Shown here: positions 1 through 8,612 of the stretch, piece after piece
Position numbering within the stretch: position 1 is the first letter of the stretch
How the letters are laid out: the number at the start of each line of letters is the position of its first letter
Assembly (NCBI RefSeq): GCF_042643245.1
Contig: NZ_JBHRSK010000004.1
Location: 930,001-994,000, forward strand
Length of the DNA: 64,000 bases
Reading direction: 5' to 3'
Source: Acidimangrovimonas pyrenivorans
GTDB taxonomy: Bacteria > Pseudomonadota > Alphaproteobacteria > Rhodobacterales > Rhodobacteraceae
Program-made: the position numbers and the translations under genes
Notes under the pieces: generated by a model
Told to the model about the DNA's origin: nothing
The model's database searches: none
Seen by the model: only the letters and a program-made list of their open reading frames with translations

Positions 1-121
1 CGGAGACGTTGATCAGCCGGGCCGTGGCACCCGCGGGCATCTCCCACAGATGCAGCGACTTCCGGACAAGCGCCTCCAGTCGCTCGAGGAGCTCCTCGAG
101 CGGCAATTCGTTGTCTGCCAT
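1..121 (-). CDS. N-terminus of a phosphotransferase-like protein (partial)
   Basis: Reading the minus strand from the ATG at 121 gives about 40 residues and runs off the window start. The fragment opens MADNELPLEELLERLEALV and continues to a stretch resembling the beginning of aminoglycoside/choline-type kinase domains (ARLINVS, just before the nucleotide-binding strand). It lies 18 nt downstream of the SDR gene on the same strand, so it is probably the last visible gene of the ABC transporter operon. The family assignment rests on a few residues only; the catalytic part is outside the window. Confidence 0.45.
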   Translation of the reverse strand, partial: MADNELPLEELLERLEALVRKSLHLWEMPAGATARLINVS

Positions 122-139
122 GATTTTACCTCCCTGCGA

Positions 140-910
140 TCAGATCTCGTCGAGCGCCTCCAGCGACTCCGGGATGATCTGCCCGCCGTCGACGACGATC
201 TGCTGTCCGGTGATGTAGCCGGCCTCGTCCGAGGCGAAGAACAGCGCCGCGTTGCCGATATCCTCGACAGCGCCGAGCCGCTTGAGCGGGATCGAGGCGG
301 CCATCGTGTCGAGGTAGTCCTGGCCCAGGTCCTGCAGCCCCTCGGTATAGATGTTTCCCGGCATCACCGCGTTGATGGTGGTGTTGTAGCGCGCCAGCTC
401 CATCGCGGCGGTCTTGAGAAAGCCCAGCTGCCCCGCCTTCGAGGCGCCGTAATGCGACCAGCCCGGGAAGCCGGTGACCGGCCCGGTGATCGACGAGGTC
501 AGCACCACCCTGCCCTTGCCGGCGGATTCGAAATGCGGGATGCAGGCCTTCACGCAGAGGAAGGCCGAGCGCAGGTTGGTGGCCAGCACCCCGTCCCATT
601 CGGCCGGGTCCATGTCGACGATTTTGGTCTGCGGGAAGGCGCCGGCATTGGCGCACATCACGTCGATGCCGCCCTGCGCCGCGGCGGTGCTGTCGACCAT
701 CGCCCTGACGCTGTCCCAGTCCGAGACGTCGCAGGTCTCGTAACGGACGTCGCCCGGCATCTCGGCGGCGGCGGCCTTCAGCGCCGCCTCGCCGCGGGCG
801 GTGATGGTGACGCGGGCGCCCTGGCGGGCGAAGACCGTCGCGATGCCGCGGCCGATCCCCTTCGAGCCGCCGGTCACGATGACGCTTTTCCCTGCGAGTG
901 ATGTAAGCAT
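140..910 (-). CDS. SDR family NAD(P)-dependent oxidoreductase
   Basis: A 256-residue classical short-chain dehydrogenase/reductase. The cofactor motif TGGSKGIG lies at residues 13-20, the NAG motif at about 88-90, the catalytic serine at 139/140, and YGASK places the catalytic Tyr154 and Lys158. The C-terminus carries the usual ITGQQIVVDGG strand. Length is normal for the family. It follows the second permease of the ABC transporter by 18 nt and is in the same transcription unit, so it probably oxidises or reduces the transported compound or a derivative. Substrate cannot be deduced from the sequence; many SDRs of this form act on secondary alcohols. Confidence 0.9.
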   Translation of the reverse strand: MLTSLAGKSVIVTGGSKGIGRGIATVFARQGARVTITARGEAALKAAAAEMPGDVRYETCDVSDWDSVRAMVDSTAAAQGGIDVMCANAGAFPQTKIVDMDPAEWDGVLATNLRSAFLCVKACIPHFESAGKGRVVLTSSITGPVTGFPGWSHYGASKAGQLGFLKTAAMELARYNTTINAVMPGNIYTEGLQDLGQDYLDTMAASIPLKRLGAVEDIGNAALFFASDEAGYITGQQIVVDGGQIIPESLEALDEI

Positions 911-928
911 GTCTGTCCCTTTCGTTCG

Positions 929-1741
929 TCAGTTTCGTGCGGCCCGCGCCCGGCGCCGCGCGCGCAGGACCCAGGAGATCAGGAAGGCGGCCAGGATGAC
1001 CAGGAAGGAGGCGACCACCGACATCACGCCCAGCGTCGGCACCAGCGGCGAGTAGCCCGAGACCATCTTGGCGTAGAGCCATTCCGGCAGCGTCGAATCC
1101 GCCCCGGTGGTGAACAGCGAGAGCGGGAAGTTGCCCCAGCTGAGCAGGAAGGCGAACAGCCCGGCCGAGACGATGCCCGGCATCAGCAGCGGCAGCGTGA
1201 TCTCGCGCAGGATGGTCCAGGTGTCGGCGCCCATGTCGCGCGCCGCCTCTTCCAGCGCCGGGTCGAAGCCGTAGGCGCGGATGGCGACGATCAACGTCGC
1301 GATCGGCGCGATCCAGACCAGGTGGGCGACGATCGCGGTCTTCCAGGTCGGGATCACGCCGATCGAGTTGAACCACATCAGCAGCGCCAGCCCCAGCACC
1401 GTCTGCGGGAAGAAGATCGGCAGCAGGATCAGCTTCTGGAAGGTGGTGCGGAAGCGCCAGTGATAGCGGGCGAAGGCCAATGCGCCGAAGAAGGCGACGA
1501 CCATCGAGATCACGGTGACGATGACCGCGATCTTGAGCGAGGTCATCAGGATCTGGCGCACGTTGTCCGAGGCCAGCGCGCTGCCGTACCACTTGGTCGA
1601 GTATTGCCGGATCGGGAAGCTCAGGTAGCGCGAGCGCGAGATCGAGGCGAAGCCGACCGAGACCAGCGGCAGGTAGAGAAAGAAGATGGTCACGAGGCCG
1701 TAGACCAGCAGCACGATGCGGGTGGAGCGCGAGGCGGGCAT
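929..1741 (-). CDS. ABC transporter permease, PotC-like
   Basis: About 270 residues with six predicted membrane segments, starting MPASRSTRIVLLVYG. The EAA loop with the ARDMGAD...ILREITLPLLMPGI pattern is the cytoplasmic contact for the ATPase and places it in the binding-protein-dependent permease family of the spermidine/putrescine (PotC) type. The open frame extends further upstream, but the ATG at 1741 is preferred because it overlaps the stop of the preceding permease by one base (TGATG), typical of translational coupling. The last gene of the transporter proper, followed by the SDR gene. Confidence 0.88.
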   Translation of the reverse strand: MPASRSTRIVLLVYGLVTIFFLYLPLVSVGFASISRSRYLSFPIRQYSTKWYGSALASDNVRQILMTSLKIAVIVTVISMVVAFFGALAFARYHWRFRTTFQKLILLPIFFPQTVLGLALLMWFNSIGVIPTWKTAIVAHLVWIAPIATLIVAIRAYGFDPALEEAARDMGADTWTILREITLPLLMPGIVSAGLFAFLLSWGNFPLSLFTTGADSTLPEWLYAKMVSGYSPLVPTLGVMSVVASFLVILAAFLISWVLRARRRARAARN

Positions 1742-2598
1742 CAGCGTTTCCTCCCCATGATCGCGTCGAGGTCGATCCGGGCGATGCCGGCGATCGCCAG
1801 CACGCCGATGATCAGGATCAGCACCACCGACAGCGCCGCGCCCAGGGGCCAGTTCTGGCCGAAGGTGAAGGCGGTCTCGATATCGTTGGCGAAGACGATG
1901 ATCGACTGCCCGCCCAGGAGCTTGGATTCCGCCAGCGCCCCGGCGGAGAGCACGAAGGTCAGGAGCGCGCCGACGACGATGCCGGGCGCCGCCAGCGGCA
2001 GGTCGATCTGGGTCAGGATCTGCCAGCGCGAGGCGCCCAGGTCGGCGGCGGCCTGGCGGGCGTCGTCGGGGATCATCGAGATGCCCTGGGCCAGCGGGAA
2101 CAGCATGAAGGGCAGGTAGACATAGACCAGCCCGAAGACGGTGATGCCGGCATTGTAGAGCGGGTTGGGCAGCGCGATGCCGGTCAGATGGCGGAAATAG
2201 CCCTCGATCAGCCCGCCCTTCATCAGGGTCAGCACCCAGCCGAACAGGCGGATGTTCTCGGGCACGAACAGGCTCATCACCACGGCGACGGTGATCACCA
2301 GCGAGAAACGCTGGAAGATCTTGGCCATGCCGTAGGCCAGCGGCCAGCACAGCAGGAACAGGATCAGCGTCGCCGCGAAGGCCATGCCCAGCGACCAGGC
2401 CAGCGAGCGGTAATAGCCCTGCTGGAAGAACACCGCGTAGGACGAGAAATCGGGCAGGTTCCAGAACGAGAACACCTTCTGCGGCATCACCGAGAAGATC
2501 GCCACCACGATCAGCGGCGCCATGAAGGCGAGCAGCAGGATCAGGCCGATGGGAAGGGCGGAGAGCTTGCCGAGGCGGTTATCGAGCCGTTCCATCAC
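1741..2598 (-). CDS. ABC transporter permease, PotB-like
   Basis: A 285-residue inner-membrane permease with several hydrophobic segments and the EAA loop (AAADLGASRWQILTQIDLPLA). It would pair with the downstream PotC-like protein to form the membrane channel of a polyamine-type importer. Its start overlaps the end of the ATPase gene by four bases and its stop overlaps the next permease by one, so the three genes are cotranscribed and coupled. Substrate specificity is set by the binding protein and is not visible here. Confidence 0.88.
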   Translation of the reverse strand: MMERLDNRLGKLSALPIGLILLLAFMAPLIVVAIFSVMPQKVFSFWNLPDFSSYAVFFQQGYYRSLAWSLGMAFAATLILFLLCWPLAYGMAKIFQRFSLVITVAVVMSLFVPENIRLFGWVLTLMKGGLIEGYFRHLTGIALPNPLYNAGITVFGLVYVYLPFMLFPLAQGISMIPDDARQAAADLGASRWQILTQIDLPLAAPGIVVGALLTFVLSAGALAESKLLGGQSIIVFANDIETAFTFGQNWPLGAALSVVLILIIGVLAIAGIARIDLDAIMGRKR

Positions 2599-3680
2599 GC
2601 CCCCCGGATCAGGTGGACGTTCTCGGCATCGAAGCCGAGCATGACCTCGCTGCCGGGCTGGCCGGTGAAGCGGTCCTCGCGCAGCTTCTCGACGGTCACG
2701 GTCTGGCCCGCCGAGGTCTCGATCTGGTATTGCAGCCGCGAGCCGAGGGCGTATTCGTCGCGCAGCACGCCACGGACGATGAAATCGCAGGTATCGGTCG
2801 CCGCCAGGAAGCGGACATATTCGGGCCGCACCATCAGCGTTCCGGTCTCGCCCGGGGCCAGGCTGACGCCGCAGTCGCGCGCCTCGCCGTTGACGTGGAT
2901 TTCCACCCCGTTGCCGTGCAGCCGCTCATTGGTGGTACCCTCGACGTCGAACAGGTTCACCTCGCCCATGAACTCGGCGACGAAGCGGCTGACCGGACGG
3001 CCGTAGATCTCGTCGGCGACGGCGATCTGCTCGACCCGGCCCTGGCGCATGATGGCGATGCGGTCCGACATCACCATCGCCTCTTCCAGCGAATGGGTGA
3101 TGTAGACGAAGGTCTTGCCGGTGCGGTTGTGCAGTTCCTTCAGCTCGCGCTCCAGCGTCTTGCGCAGCCGGTAGTCGAGCGCCGAGAGCGGCTCGTCGAA
3201 GAACAGGATCTCGGGATCGAAGGCCAGCGCGCGGGCCAGTGCCACCCGCTGCTTCTCGCCGCCCGAGCATTGCGAGATGCGCTTGTCGTAATACTCGGCC
3301 GGCAGGCGCAGCAGTTCGAGCAGCTCCAGCGCCCGGGCGCGCCGGTCGGAGGGCGGCTCTTTGCGCAGCTTGAGCGGGAACTCGATGTTCTGGCCCACGC
3401 TCATATGCGGGAACAGCGCCAGCGACTGGAACACCATGCAGGTCGGGCGCTGGTTGGCCGGCGTCTTCTCGATCCGCGTGCCGCGCAGGCTGATCTCGCC
3501 CTCGGTCGTCTCCTCCATGCCGACGAGAATGCGGATCAGGGTCGACTTGCCGCTGCCCGAGGGGCCGACGATGGTGAAGAACTCGCCCTCCTCGATATCG
3601 AGGTCGACACCGTGCAGGGCGGTGAAGGTGCCGAATTTCTTGACGATGTTGCGAAGCCGCAGAATCGGTTGCGATGGCAT
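2595..3680 (-). CDS. ABC transporter ATP-binding protein, PotA-like
   Basis: A 361-residue nucleotide-binding subunit. Walker A GPSGSGKST is at residues 39-47, the signature CSGGEKQRVALARAL near 138, and Walker B ILFFDEPLSALD near 157. After about residue 240 comes a TOBE-type regulatory domain, as in PotA and other CUT1-like ATPases. It energises the two permeases encoded immediately downstream. A strong hairpin separates it from the binding-protein gene upstream, and the Shine-Dalgarno before its ATG is weak. Confidence 0.92.
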   Translation of the reverse strand: MPSQPILRLRNIVKKFGTFTALHGVDLDIEEGEFFTIVGPSGSGKSTLIRILVGMEETTEGEISLRGTRIEKTPANQRPTCMVFQSLALFPHMSVGQNIEFPLKLRKEPPSDRRARALELLELLRLPAEYYDKRISQCSGGEKQRVALARALAFDPEILFFDEPLSALDYRLRKTLERELKELHNRTGKTFVYITHSLEEAMVMSDRIAIMRQGRVEQIAVADEIYGRPVSRFVAEFMGEVNLFDVEGTTNERLHGNGVEIHVNGEARDCGVSLAPGETGTLMVRPEYVRFLAATDTCDFIVRGVLRDEYALGSRLQYQIETSAGQTVTVEKLREDRFTGQPGSEVMLGFDAENVHLIRGA

Positions 3681-3710
3681 GGACGGTCCGGATGTCTGGA
3701 GAAGTCGGAA

Positions 3711-3739
3711 GCCCCCCGGTCGGTGCTCCGCCGGGGGGC
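3711..3739 (-). terminator. Intercistronic hairpin after the binding-protein gene
   Basis: Nine-base-pair GC stem (GCCCCCCGG at 3711-3719 against CCGGGGGGC at 3731-3739) with an 11-nt loop and no T-tract. It lies between the binding-protein stop and the ATPase start. Such hairpins often cause partial termination or stabilise the upstream message, giving more binding protein than membrane components; that role is inferred. Confidence 0.5.
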
Positions 3740-3747
3740 CAGCGGGA

Positions 3748-4881
3748 TCACGACCGGCGGGACTCGGTGTAGATCTGCATCAGCGCGTCGTAGGACGAGA
3801 CGACCTCGTAATCGAGCGAGCGCGACAGTTCCTCTTCCAGGCTGTCCCACTGGATCGCGTCCAGCTCTTCCTTGCTGAACTTGGCCATGACGTCCGGGTT
3901 GCCCATCTGCGCGATCGGGTTGTAGGTGCCTTCGGCGAAGGCCACCTGCTTGCAGATGTCGGGCTTCTGGACGAATTCGAGGAAATCCTCGGCCAAGCTG
4001 CTGGGATCGGGGTTGTTGACCGCCGAGGTCAGTTCGACCCAGACCACGCCGCCCTTGCCGCCGACCGGTCCCGAATTCGGGGTGATGGCGCGGATATTGC
4101 TGGCGCCGTCCAGCCGCGCGGGCGACGCCGTGTAGGTGCCACCGGTGAAATAGGCGTCGATCTCGCCGTTGATCAGGGCGGTGTTCATCGCCGTCATGTC
4201 GGCCGACTGCAGCTTGGAATTGGCGAAGATCTGCTTGGCCACGTCGCGGAACTTGGCCTGATCGTCGCCCTCGACCGGCTTGAACGGGTTCAGCCCGGCG
4301 GTCAGGCACATGTGGATGATGTTCCAGTTGTCGTAGGTCAGGACGCCGTAGCGGCCCTTCATCTTCGGATCGAGGAACAGCTTCCAGCCTTGGTCCTCGG
4401 CCTCGGCGCGGCTGATCTTGTCGGTGTTGACGACGAAGCTGAACGGACCGAAACGCTGCGGCATGCCCAGCAGGTTGCCGTCATCGGCGAAGGCCAGCGG
4501 ATAGGGCTTGGCGAAATCCGGCAGCATCTTGTCGAAATAGGGCATGAAGCGCGCCTTCTCGAGCGGCTTGATCAGCTTGCCGGGATAGAGCTGGTCGCGG
4601 GCCCAGGGCTGGTTGACGTTGATCAGGTCCCAGACCTTGATCTCGCCGGCGCGCAGCTTGTTGATCATGTCCGGGTCCGAGGTGCCGCTCTCGGCCTTCA
4701 CCGTGGCGCCCGGATGGGCTTTGCGGAACGGGCCGAGCACGGTGTCGGTGTTGTAGCCCTCCCAGCACAGGATGTTCATCTGGTCGTTGCGATTGGCGAA
4801 GGCCGGGGTAAGGGGCGCCACCGTTGCCAGCCCGGCAAGTGCGGCGGCGCGGCCCGTGAATTGACGACGGGTGAGTGCCAT
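3748..4881 (-). CDS. Extracellular solute-binding protein, PotD/spermidine-putrescine type
   Basis: A 377-residue periplasmic binding protein. The N-terminus MALTRRQFTGRAAALAGLA carries a twin-arginine pair followed by a hydrophobic stretch, so it is probably exported folded by Tat. The mature part matches the PotD/PotF layout (opening NILCWEGYN, with the CLTAGLNPF and NSGPVGGKGG regions in the middle). First gene of a five- to six-gene operon with ATPase, two permeases, SDR and a kinase-like gene, divergent from an AraC regulator. The ligand may be a polyamine or another cation or amino alcohol; the accompanying oxidoreductase argues for a catabolic substrate. Confidence 0.88.
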   Translation of the reverse strand: MALTRRQFTGRAAALAGLATVAPLTPAFANRNDQMNILCWEGYNTDTVLGPFRKAHPGATVKAESGTSDPDMINKLRAGEIKVWDLINVNQPWARDQLYPGKLIKPLEKARFMPYFDKMLPDFAKPYPLAFADDGNLLGMPQRFGPFSFVVNTDKISRAEAEDQGWKLFLDPKMKGRYGVLTYDNWNIIHMCLTAGLNPFKPVEGDDQAKFRDVAKQIFANSKLQSADMTAMNTALINGEIDAYFTGGTYTASPARLDGASNIRAITPNSGPVGGKGGVVWVELTSAVNNPDPSSLAEDFLEFVQKPDICKQVAFAEGTYNPIAQMGNPDVMAKFSKEELDAIQWDSLEEELSRSLDYEVVSSYDALMQIYTESRRS

Positions 4882-5025
4882 GTCTTTTTCCCTGTTGCTT
4901 GTGTTCGGTTGTTGTTATTCCCCGAGGATAGGGTCGATTCGATTCGTCTGACTTGACAGCGGACCATCGATTCTTGTCATCTTTCGCGCCGTCTCCCCCG
5001 GTTTCCGTCTCTTTCGAGAAACGGT

Positions 5026-5054
5026 TTGGCAGTTTGCCCGAACCGCGCTAGCCT
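5026..5054 (+). promoter_or_regulatory. Candidate sigma-70 promoter of the AraC regulator
   Basis: TTGGCA (5026-5031), 17-bp spacer, TAGCCT (5049-5054), about 32 nt upstream of the regulator's ATG. The -35 differs from consensus at one position and the -10 is only moderate. It lies in the 204-bp divergent region shared with the ABC operon. Confidence 0.4.
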
Positions 5055-5085
5055 CTTGCGTTTAAGGGCACGCGAGGGGTGAACC

Positions 5086-6117
5086 ATGACACCCAGACCG
5101 ACAGTAGAGGACCGCCTGGCACCGGCCAAGGTGCTTTCCGCCGCCGCCGACGGGGCCGCGGAGCTGTTCCGTGCCAATGGCGGAGACCTCGACACGATCT
5201 TCGGCAATGCCGGCATCCGGGTCTCGGATCTGGGCGATCCCGTCTCCGAACTGAACCTGACCCAGTATTGCGAGATGTTCGAGATCGCCGCCGCCGAAAC
5301 CGGCAACGACAATATCGGGCTGAGCTTCGGCCAATCCTTCCAGCCGCGCCAGCTCGGCATGCTTGGCTATGCCGCGATCTCGTCGCCGACGCTGGCCGCG
5401 GCGCTGCGCAACATGGAAGAGCTGTTCCCCGCCCATCAGGGCCAGAGCAGCTTCGGCCTGCTCAACGACGACGGCATCCTGTGGCTGTGCTACCGCATCC
5501 TCGATCCGCGGATCGAGGCCCGGCGCCAGGACGCGGAACTGTCGCTGGGCATGTTCTGCAACGTCTTCAAGACCGCCCTCGGCCCCGATTGGCGCCCGCT
5601 CGAGGTCCGTTTCGAACATGCCCGCCCCGACGGCTGGGGCGATCACGAGCGGATGTTTGGCGCGCCGGTGCAGTTCGGCCGGCGCACCAATGCCATCGCC
5701 TTCCGGCGCTCGGATCTCGATACCCGGATGCCGACCTGCGATCCTTACCTGTTCTCGGTGGTCAAGGCCTTCCTGCAATCGCGGGTGCCGCAGGACCAGG
5801 ACCCGGCCGATTTCGCCGAGGTGGTGCGCAACGAGGTCAAGATGCAGCTTGGCAGCGCCGCGCCCTCGGTCGGCCAGATCGCCGCGATCCTCGGCCTCAC
5901 GGGCCAGGAATTCCAGAAGCGGCTCAAGCGCAACGGGCTGTCGTTCAACGACATCCTGCGCGCCGCCCGGCACGAGCTGGCGCTGCACTACCTCGAAGAC
6001 CAGGACATGCCGCTGACCGATATCGCCTACAGCCTCGGCTATTCCGAGCTCTCGGCCTTCTCGCGCGCCTTCCGCAGCTGGACCGGCATGAGCCCGCAAC
6101 GCTATCGCCGGACCTGA
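5086..6117 (+). CDS. AraC family transcriptional regulator
   Basis: A 343-residue regulator with the two-part layout of the AraC group that has an arabinose_bd-like N-terminal domain (about residues 20-210, with LGMLGYAAISSPTLAAAL) and a C-terminal double helix-turn-helix (about 240-340). The second HTH contains the signature DIAYSLGYSELSAFSRAFRSWTG followed by SPQRYR. Transcribed away from the polyamine-type ABC operon, so it most likely controls that operon in response to the transported compound. The start at 5086 has GAGGGGTGAACC just upstream as ribosome binding site. Confidence 0.88.
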   Translation: MTPRPTVEDRLAPAKVLSAAADGAAELFRANGGDLDTIFGNAGIRVSDLGDPVSELNLTQYCEMFEIAAAETGNDNIGLSFGQSFQPRQLGMLGYAAISSPTLAAALRNMEELFPAHQGQSSFGLLNDDGILWLCYRILDPRIEARRQDAELSLGMFCNVFKTALGPDWRPLEVRFEHARPDGWGDHERMFGAPVQFGRRTNAIAFRRSDLDTRMPTCDPYLFSVVKAFLQSRVPQDQDPADFAEVVRNEVKMQLGSAAPSVGQIAAILGLTGQEFQKRLKRNGLSFNDILRAARHELALHYLEDQDMPLTDIAYSLGYSELSAFSRAFRSWTGMSPQRYRRT

Positions 6118-6389
6118 GGCCGCGGCAGCCCAGCACCAGCTGACGGTCCAATCCGAACCATTGGGGGACAGTGCTCACAGGCCCTGAAACAGCCCGGTGC
6201 GCGCGAGAAACGCGCGGGGCAAGCGCCGGTCCGTCCCGGCGGGCTGGCGCTATGCCCCCCGCGCGAGGCTCATCCGACAGAGGGATTTGGCTGCCACAAA
6301 GCACTGCCGCTCAAATGCTGCGCGCGCGCCCCACGGGCCGGCGCTTGCCCTGCTTCCGACACGCCGAACCAGAAACCGCCCCCCCCCGA
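6118..6389. other. Gene-free stretch between AraC gene and IS remnant
   Basis: No supported gene. It is GC-rich, has no recognisable transposase C-terminus, and ends in a run of nine C at 6379-6387 next to the premature end of the IS5 transposase. It probably contains the junction where the element was truncated. Confidence 0.4.
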
Positions 6390-7000
6390 TCACGTCTCAC
6401 CCGCGCCGGTCCCGTTCCGGCCCGGGATACAGGGCCTGATGCCCTTGTCTTTCAAGACTTCGCGGAACCGATCCGCATCATAGCCCCGGTCAGCGAGCAG
6501 CCAGTCGGCCTCGGGCAGGCTGCTCAGCAGCGCGGCAGCGCCGGTATAGTCGCTGACCTGGCCCGCAGTCATGACGAACTTGAGCGGGCGGCCCCTGGCG
6601 TCCGTGACAGCATGCAGCTTGGTGTTCATGCCGCCCTTGGGCCGGCCGATCAGGCGTCCACGCCGCCCTATTTCGACCGCAAACTCGAGGCCGTGCGATG
6701 GGCTTTCAGATAGGTTGCGTCGATCATGACCGTCTTCCGATCCGCGGCCTCCGAAGCCAGCCCCTCGAAGATCCTGGCGAACACACCCATCTCGCTCCAG
6801 CACTTCCATCGATTGTAGAGGGTCTTCGGCGGGCCATACTCCATGGGCGCACCGCGCCACCGCAAGCCATTGCGAGTGATGAAGATTATCCCGCTCAACA
6901 CGCGCCGACCATCGACCTTCGGCTTGCCATGGCTCTTTGGAAAGAAAGGCTGAAACCGTGCCGTCTGCTCGTCGGTCAGCCAGAAAAGATTGCTCATCAT
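6390..7000 (-). pseudogene. IS5 family transposase, two frames, truncated
   Basis: Frame one starts at the ATGATG at 7000 (MMSNLFWLTDEQ) and runs to a stop near 6668 after MIDATYLKAHRTASSL. Frame two continues one base back (-1) as IGRPKGGMNTKLHAVTDARG and on to CIPGRN before a stop at 6390. In IS427-group elements these halves are joined by -1 frameshifting at an A-rich slippery site; here the junction reads TCGAAATAGGG, lacking a long A run. The final Glu-containing C-terminal region (RIEIMFGRLKDWRR-type) is missing. The transposase is almost certainly inactive. Confidence 0.7.
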
Positions 7001-7072
7001 GCCGCCATAGGTTCGGAAGCGTGAATCACGCCGGCAGGGCACTCGCAAGCCGATTAATGGGTCCTGAGCCTA
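6390..7072 (-). mobile_element. IS5 family insertion sequence, IS427-like, 3'-truncated
   Basis: The left end is visible at about 7055-7072, where the minus strand reads GGCTCAGGACCCATTAA, a sequence typical of IS5-family tips. No inverted copy of this tip is found beyond the transposase's other end (searched by eye back to the AraC gene), and the transposase lacks its C-terminal catalytic portion. The element is therefore a one-ended remnant. It sits between the ABC/AraC locus and nosX, about 90 bp from the end of nosX, and marks an island boundary. Confidence 0.7.
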
Positions 7073-7161
7073 AGCGATGGCCTACATGGGGACGTCGAGC
7101 CATTCCTTGCTGCGGATGTGCCCATCCCGAAGGTGGTCAACGATCGGAAGCCTTCCTGGAA

Positions 7162-8076
7162 TCAACTCCAGATCACTTGCATCTCGTCTTCCGCCCAAGT
7201 CTCAACTCGTTCCGGCCCAGCAAGCACAGCAGCCGTCGAAAAGGCGTCGGCCACCGCAGCCCTGCGGTGAATGACATTCGCGGTTAACGCCGGGGCGCGA
7301 GCGGTGGGACCTTCTCCCAGCGGATTGAAGATGTGACCGATGCCCGCCGCCGGGTTCACCATGGTCCCGGTCAGGCTTGAGGAAGCGATGGCACACGCTC
7401 GCAGCTTCAGTCGACTGCCATCGCTCAGCCCGACATGCCAACCGTCCCCGTCTGGCCGCAGCCCCAACGCCCGGATCTCGCCGATATCCACCAGCACGTC
7501 CCGCAGCCCCTCGCTCTGCAGCAACGCCGCGACACGATCTGTGACGAAGCCCTGGGCAATTCCATTCATCGTCAGGGCCATACCCGGTTTGCGAAACACA
7601 ATCTCCGCGGCAGAAACCTCGACCCCTGCCAGCCCGATCAATGCTCGCGCCGCTGCGATCTCGCCGGCCTCGGGCAAGGTGCCCGCCGCGAAGTGCCGGG
7701 CATGGAGCGCGAACAACGGTTGGACCGTCGGATCGAACAGCCCCTCGGTGCGATGGTGAACACTCTGGGCGAGCGACAGCACTTCGAGCATTTCAGGGGA
7801 TGGCGCATTCAGGCGGCCCTCTCGATTGAGCCGAGCGAGGGCGCTGTCGGACCGGTAGAGGCTGAACTCCGCTTCCAGCCGGCCAAGCTCGGCCTCGATC
7901 CGGGCGAACAGCGGCGCGGCCTCGGCTGCGGACAGCCCGACGAGCTTGATTTCGGCATGGGCGCCGAGGGCATGCCCCTGCCAGCGGGCGAGCGGTGCGG
8001 CACGGCCCAACGTCGGCAACACGCAGGCGGCAGCGGCAATCAGCAGGGCACGGCGGCGAGTGATCATCCTTGCCAT
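7162..8076 (-). CDS. nosX: NosX, FAD:protein FMN transferase (ApbE family)
   Basis: A 304-residue ApbE-family protein expected to attach FMN covalently to the periplasmic flavin domain of NosR, needed for electron supply to nitrous oxide reductase. The N-terminus MARMITRRRALLIAAAACV looks like a Tat or Sec signal. Family features include the SDSALARLNREG region, MNGIAQGFVTDRVAALL and the GEIRALG strand. The longer open frame is rejected because the ATG at 8076 overlaps the nosL stop by one base. Last gene of the nosRZDFYLX operon. Confidence 0.88.
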   Translation of the reverse strand: MARMITRRRALLIAAAACVLPTLGRAAPLARWQGHALGAHAEIKLVGLSAAEAAPLFARIEAELGRLEAEFSLYRSDSALARLNREGRLNAPSPEMLEVLSLAQSVHHRTEGLFDPTVQPLFALHARHFAAGTLPEAGEIAAARALIGLAGVEVSAAEIVFRKPGMALTMNGIAQGFVTDRVAALLQSEGLRDVLVDIGEIRALGLRPDGDGWHVGLSDGSRLKLRACAIASSSLTGTMVNPAAGIGHIFNPLGEGPTARAPALTANVIHRRAAVADAFSTAAVLAGPERVETWAEDEMQVIWS

Positions 8077-8612
8077 CAGTTCATTCCTTCCATCGAGGAG
8101 GTGTTCCCCTTTTCCGCGCCCATATCGGGGTGCACATAGCTTTCGGGCACCTCTTTCAGCGCCACGATCCGGCCGCCGGCCTCGGCGACGAAGGCCTCGG
8201 CCCCGGCGCGGGTGGCGAAGGGCACCGCCTCGGGCATGCCCATGCCGCCCTTGCGGGCGCTGTCGATGACGAAGAGGGCGCTGTCGGCATCGGTCCAGGC
8301 CTTGTCGCCGGGCACGGCCCAGCTTTCGGCGCGGGCCATGTCGGTGACGTAGAAGGCCGCGATCTCGGCGTCGCGCTCGGGATCGTGCAGATAGGCGATG
8401 GCGTCGCTGACCTGGCCGAACCAGATCGGATGCTCGTAGCCGCGCAGGTGGATCTGGGCCTTGGGGCCGGCATGGTCGGCGACGATCATCTGGCAATAGT
8501 GGCCGAGGGCCTCGTCGGTCAGGGCGACCGGGTCGGGCTTGCCTGCGGCCTGGTCCTCCTTGCAGGCGGTGAGACCAAGCGCGAGGGCGGCGATGAGAAG
8601 CATACGGATCAT
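8076..8612 (-). CDS. nosL: NosL, copper chaperone lipoprotein
   Basis: A 178-residue lipoprotein: signal MIRMLLIAALALGLTAC ends in a lipobox with the modified cysteine at 17. NosL delivers Cu(I) to apo-NosZ in the periplasm. The conserved HYCQMIVADHAGPKAQI region and the later Met/His positions (including MGMPEAVPFATRAGAEAF) are those of the family. Starts four bases inside the end of nosY and overlaps nosX by one base. Confidence 0.9.
   Translation of the reverse strand: MIRMLLIAALALGLTACKEDQAAGKPDPVALTDEALGHYCQMIVADHAGPKAQIHLRGYEHPIWFGQVSDAIAYLHDPERDAEIAAFYVTDMARAESWAVPGDKAWTDADSALFVIDSARKGGMGMPEAVPFATRAGAEAFVAEAGGRIVALKEVPESYVHPDMGAEKGNTSSMEGMN

Noticed and set aside
3361..4956. 531-residue plus-strand frame
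   Set aside because: Overlaps the whole binding-protein gene on the opposite strand and lacks domains.
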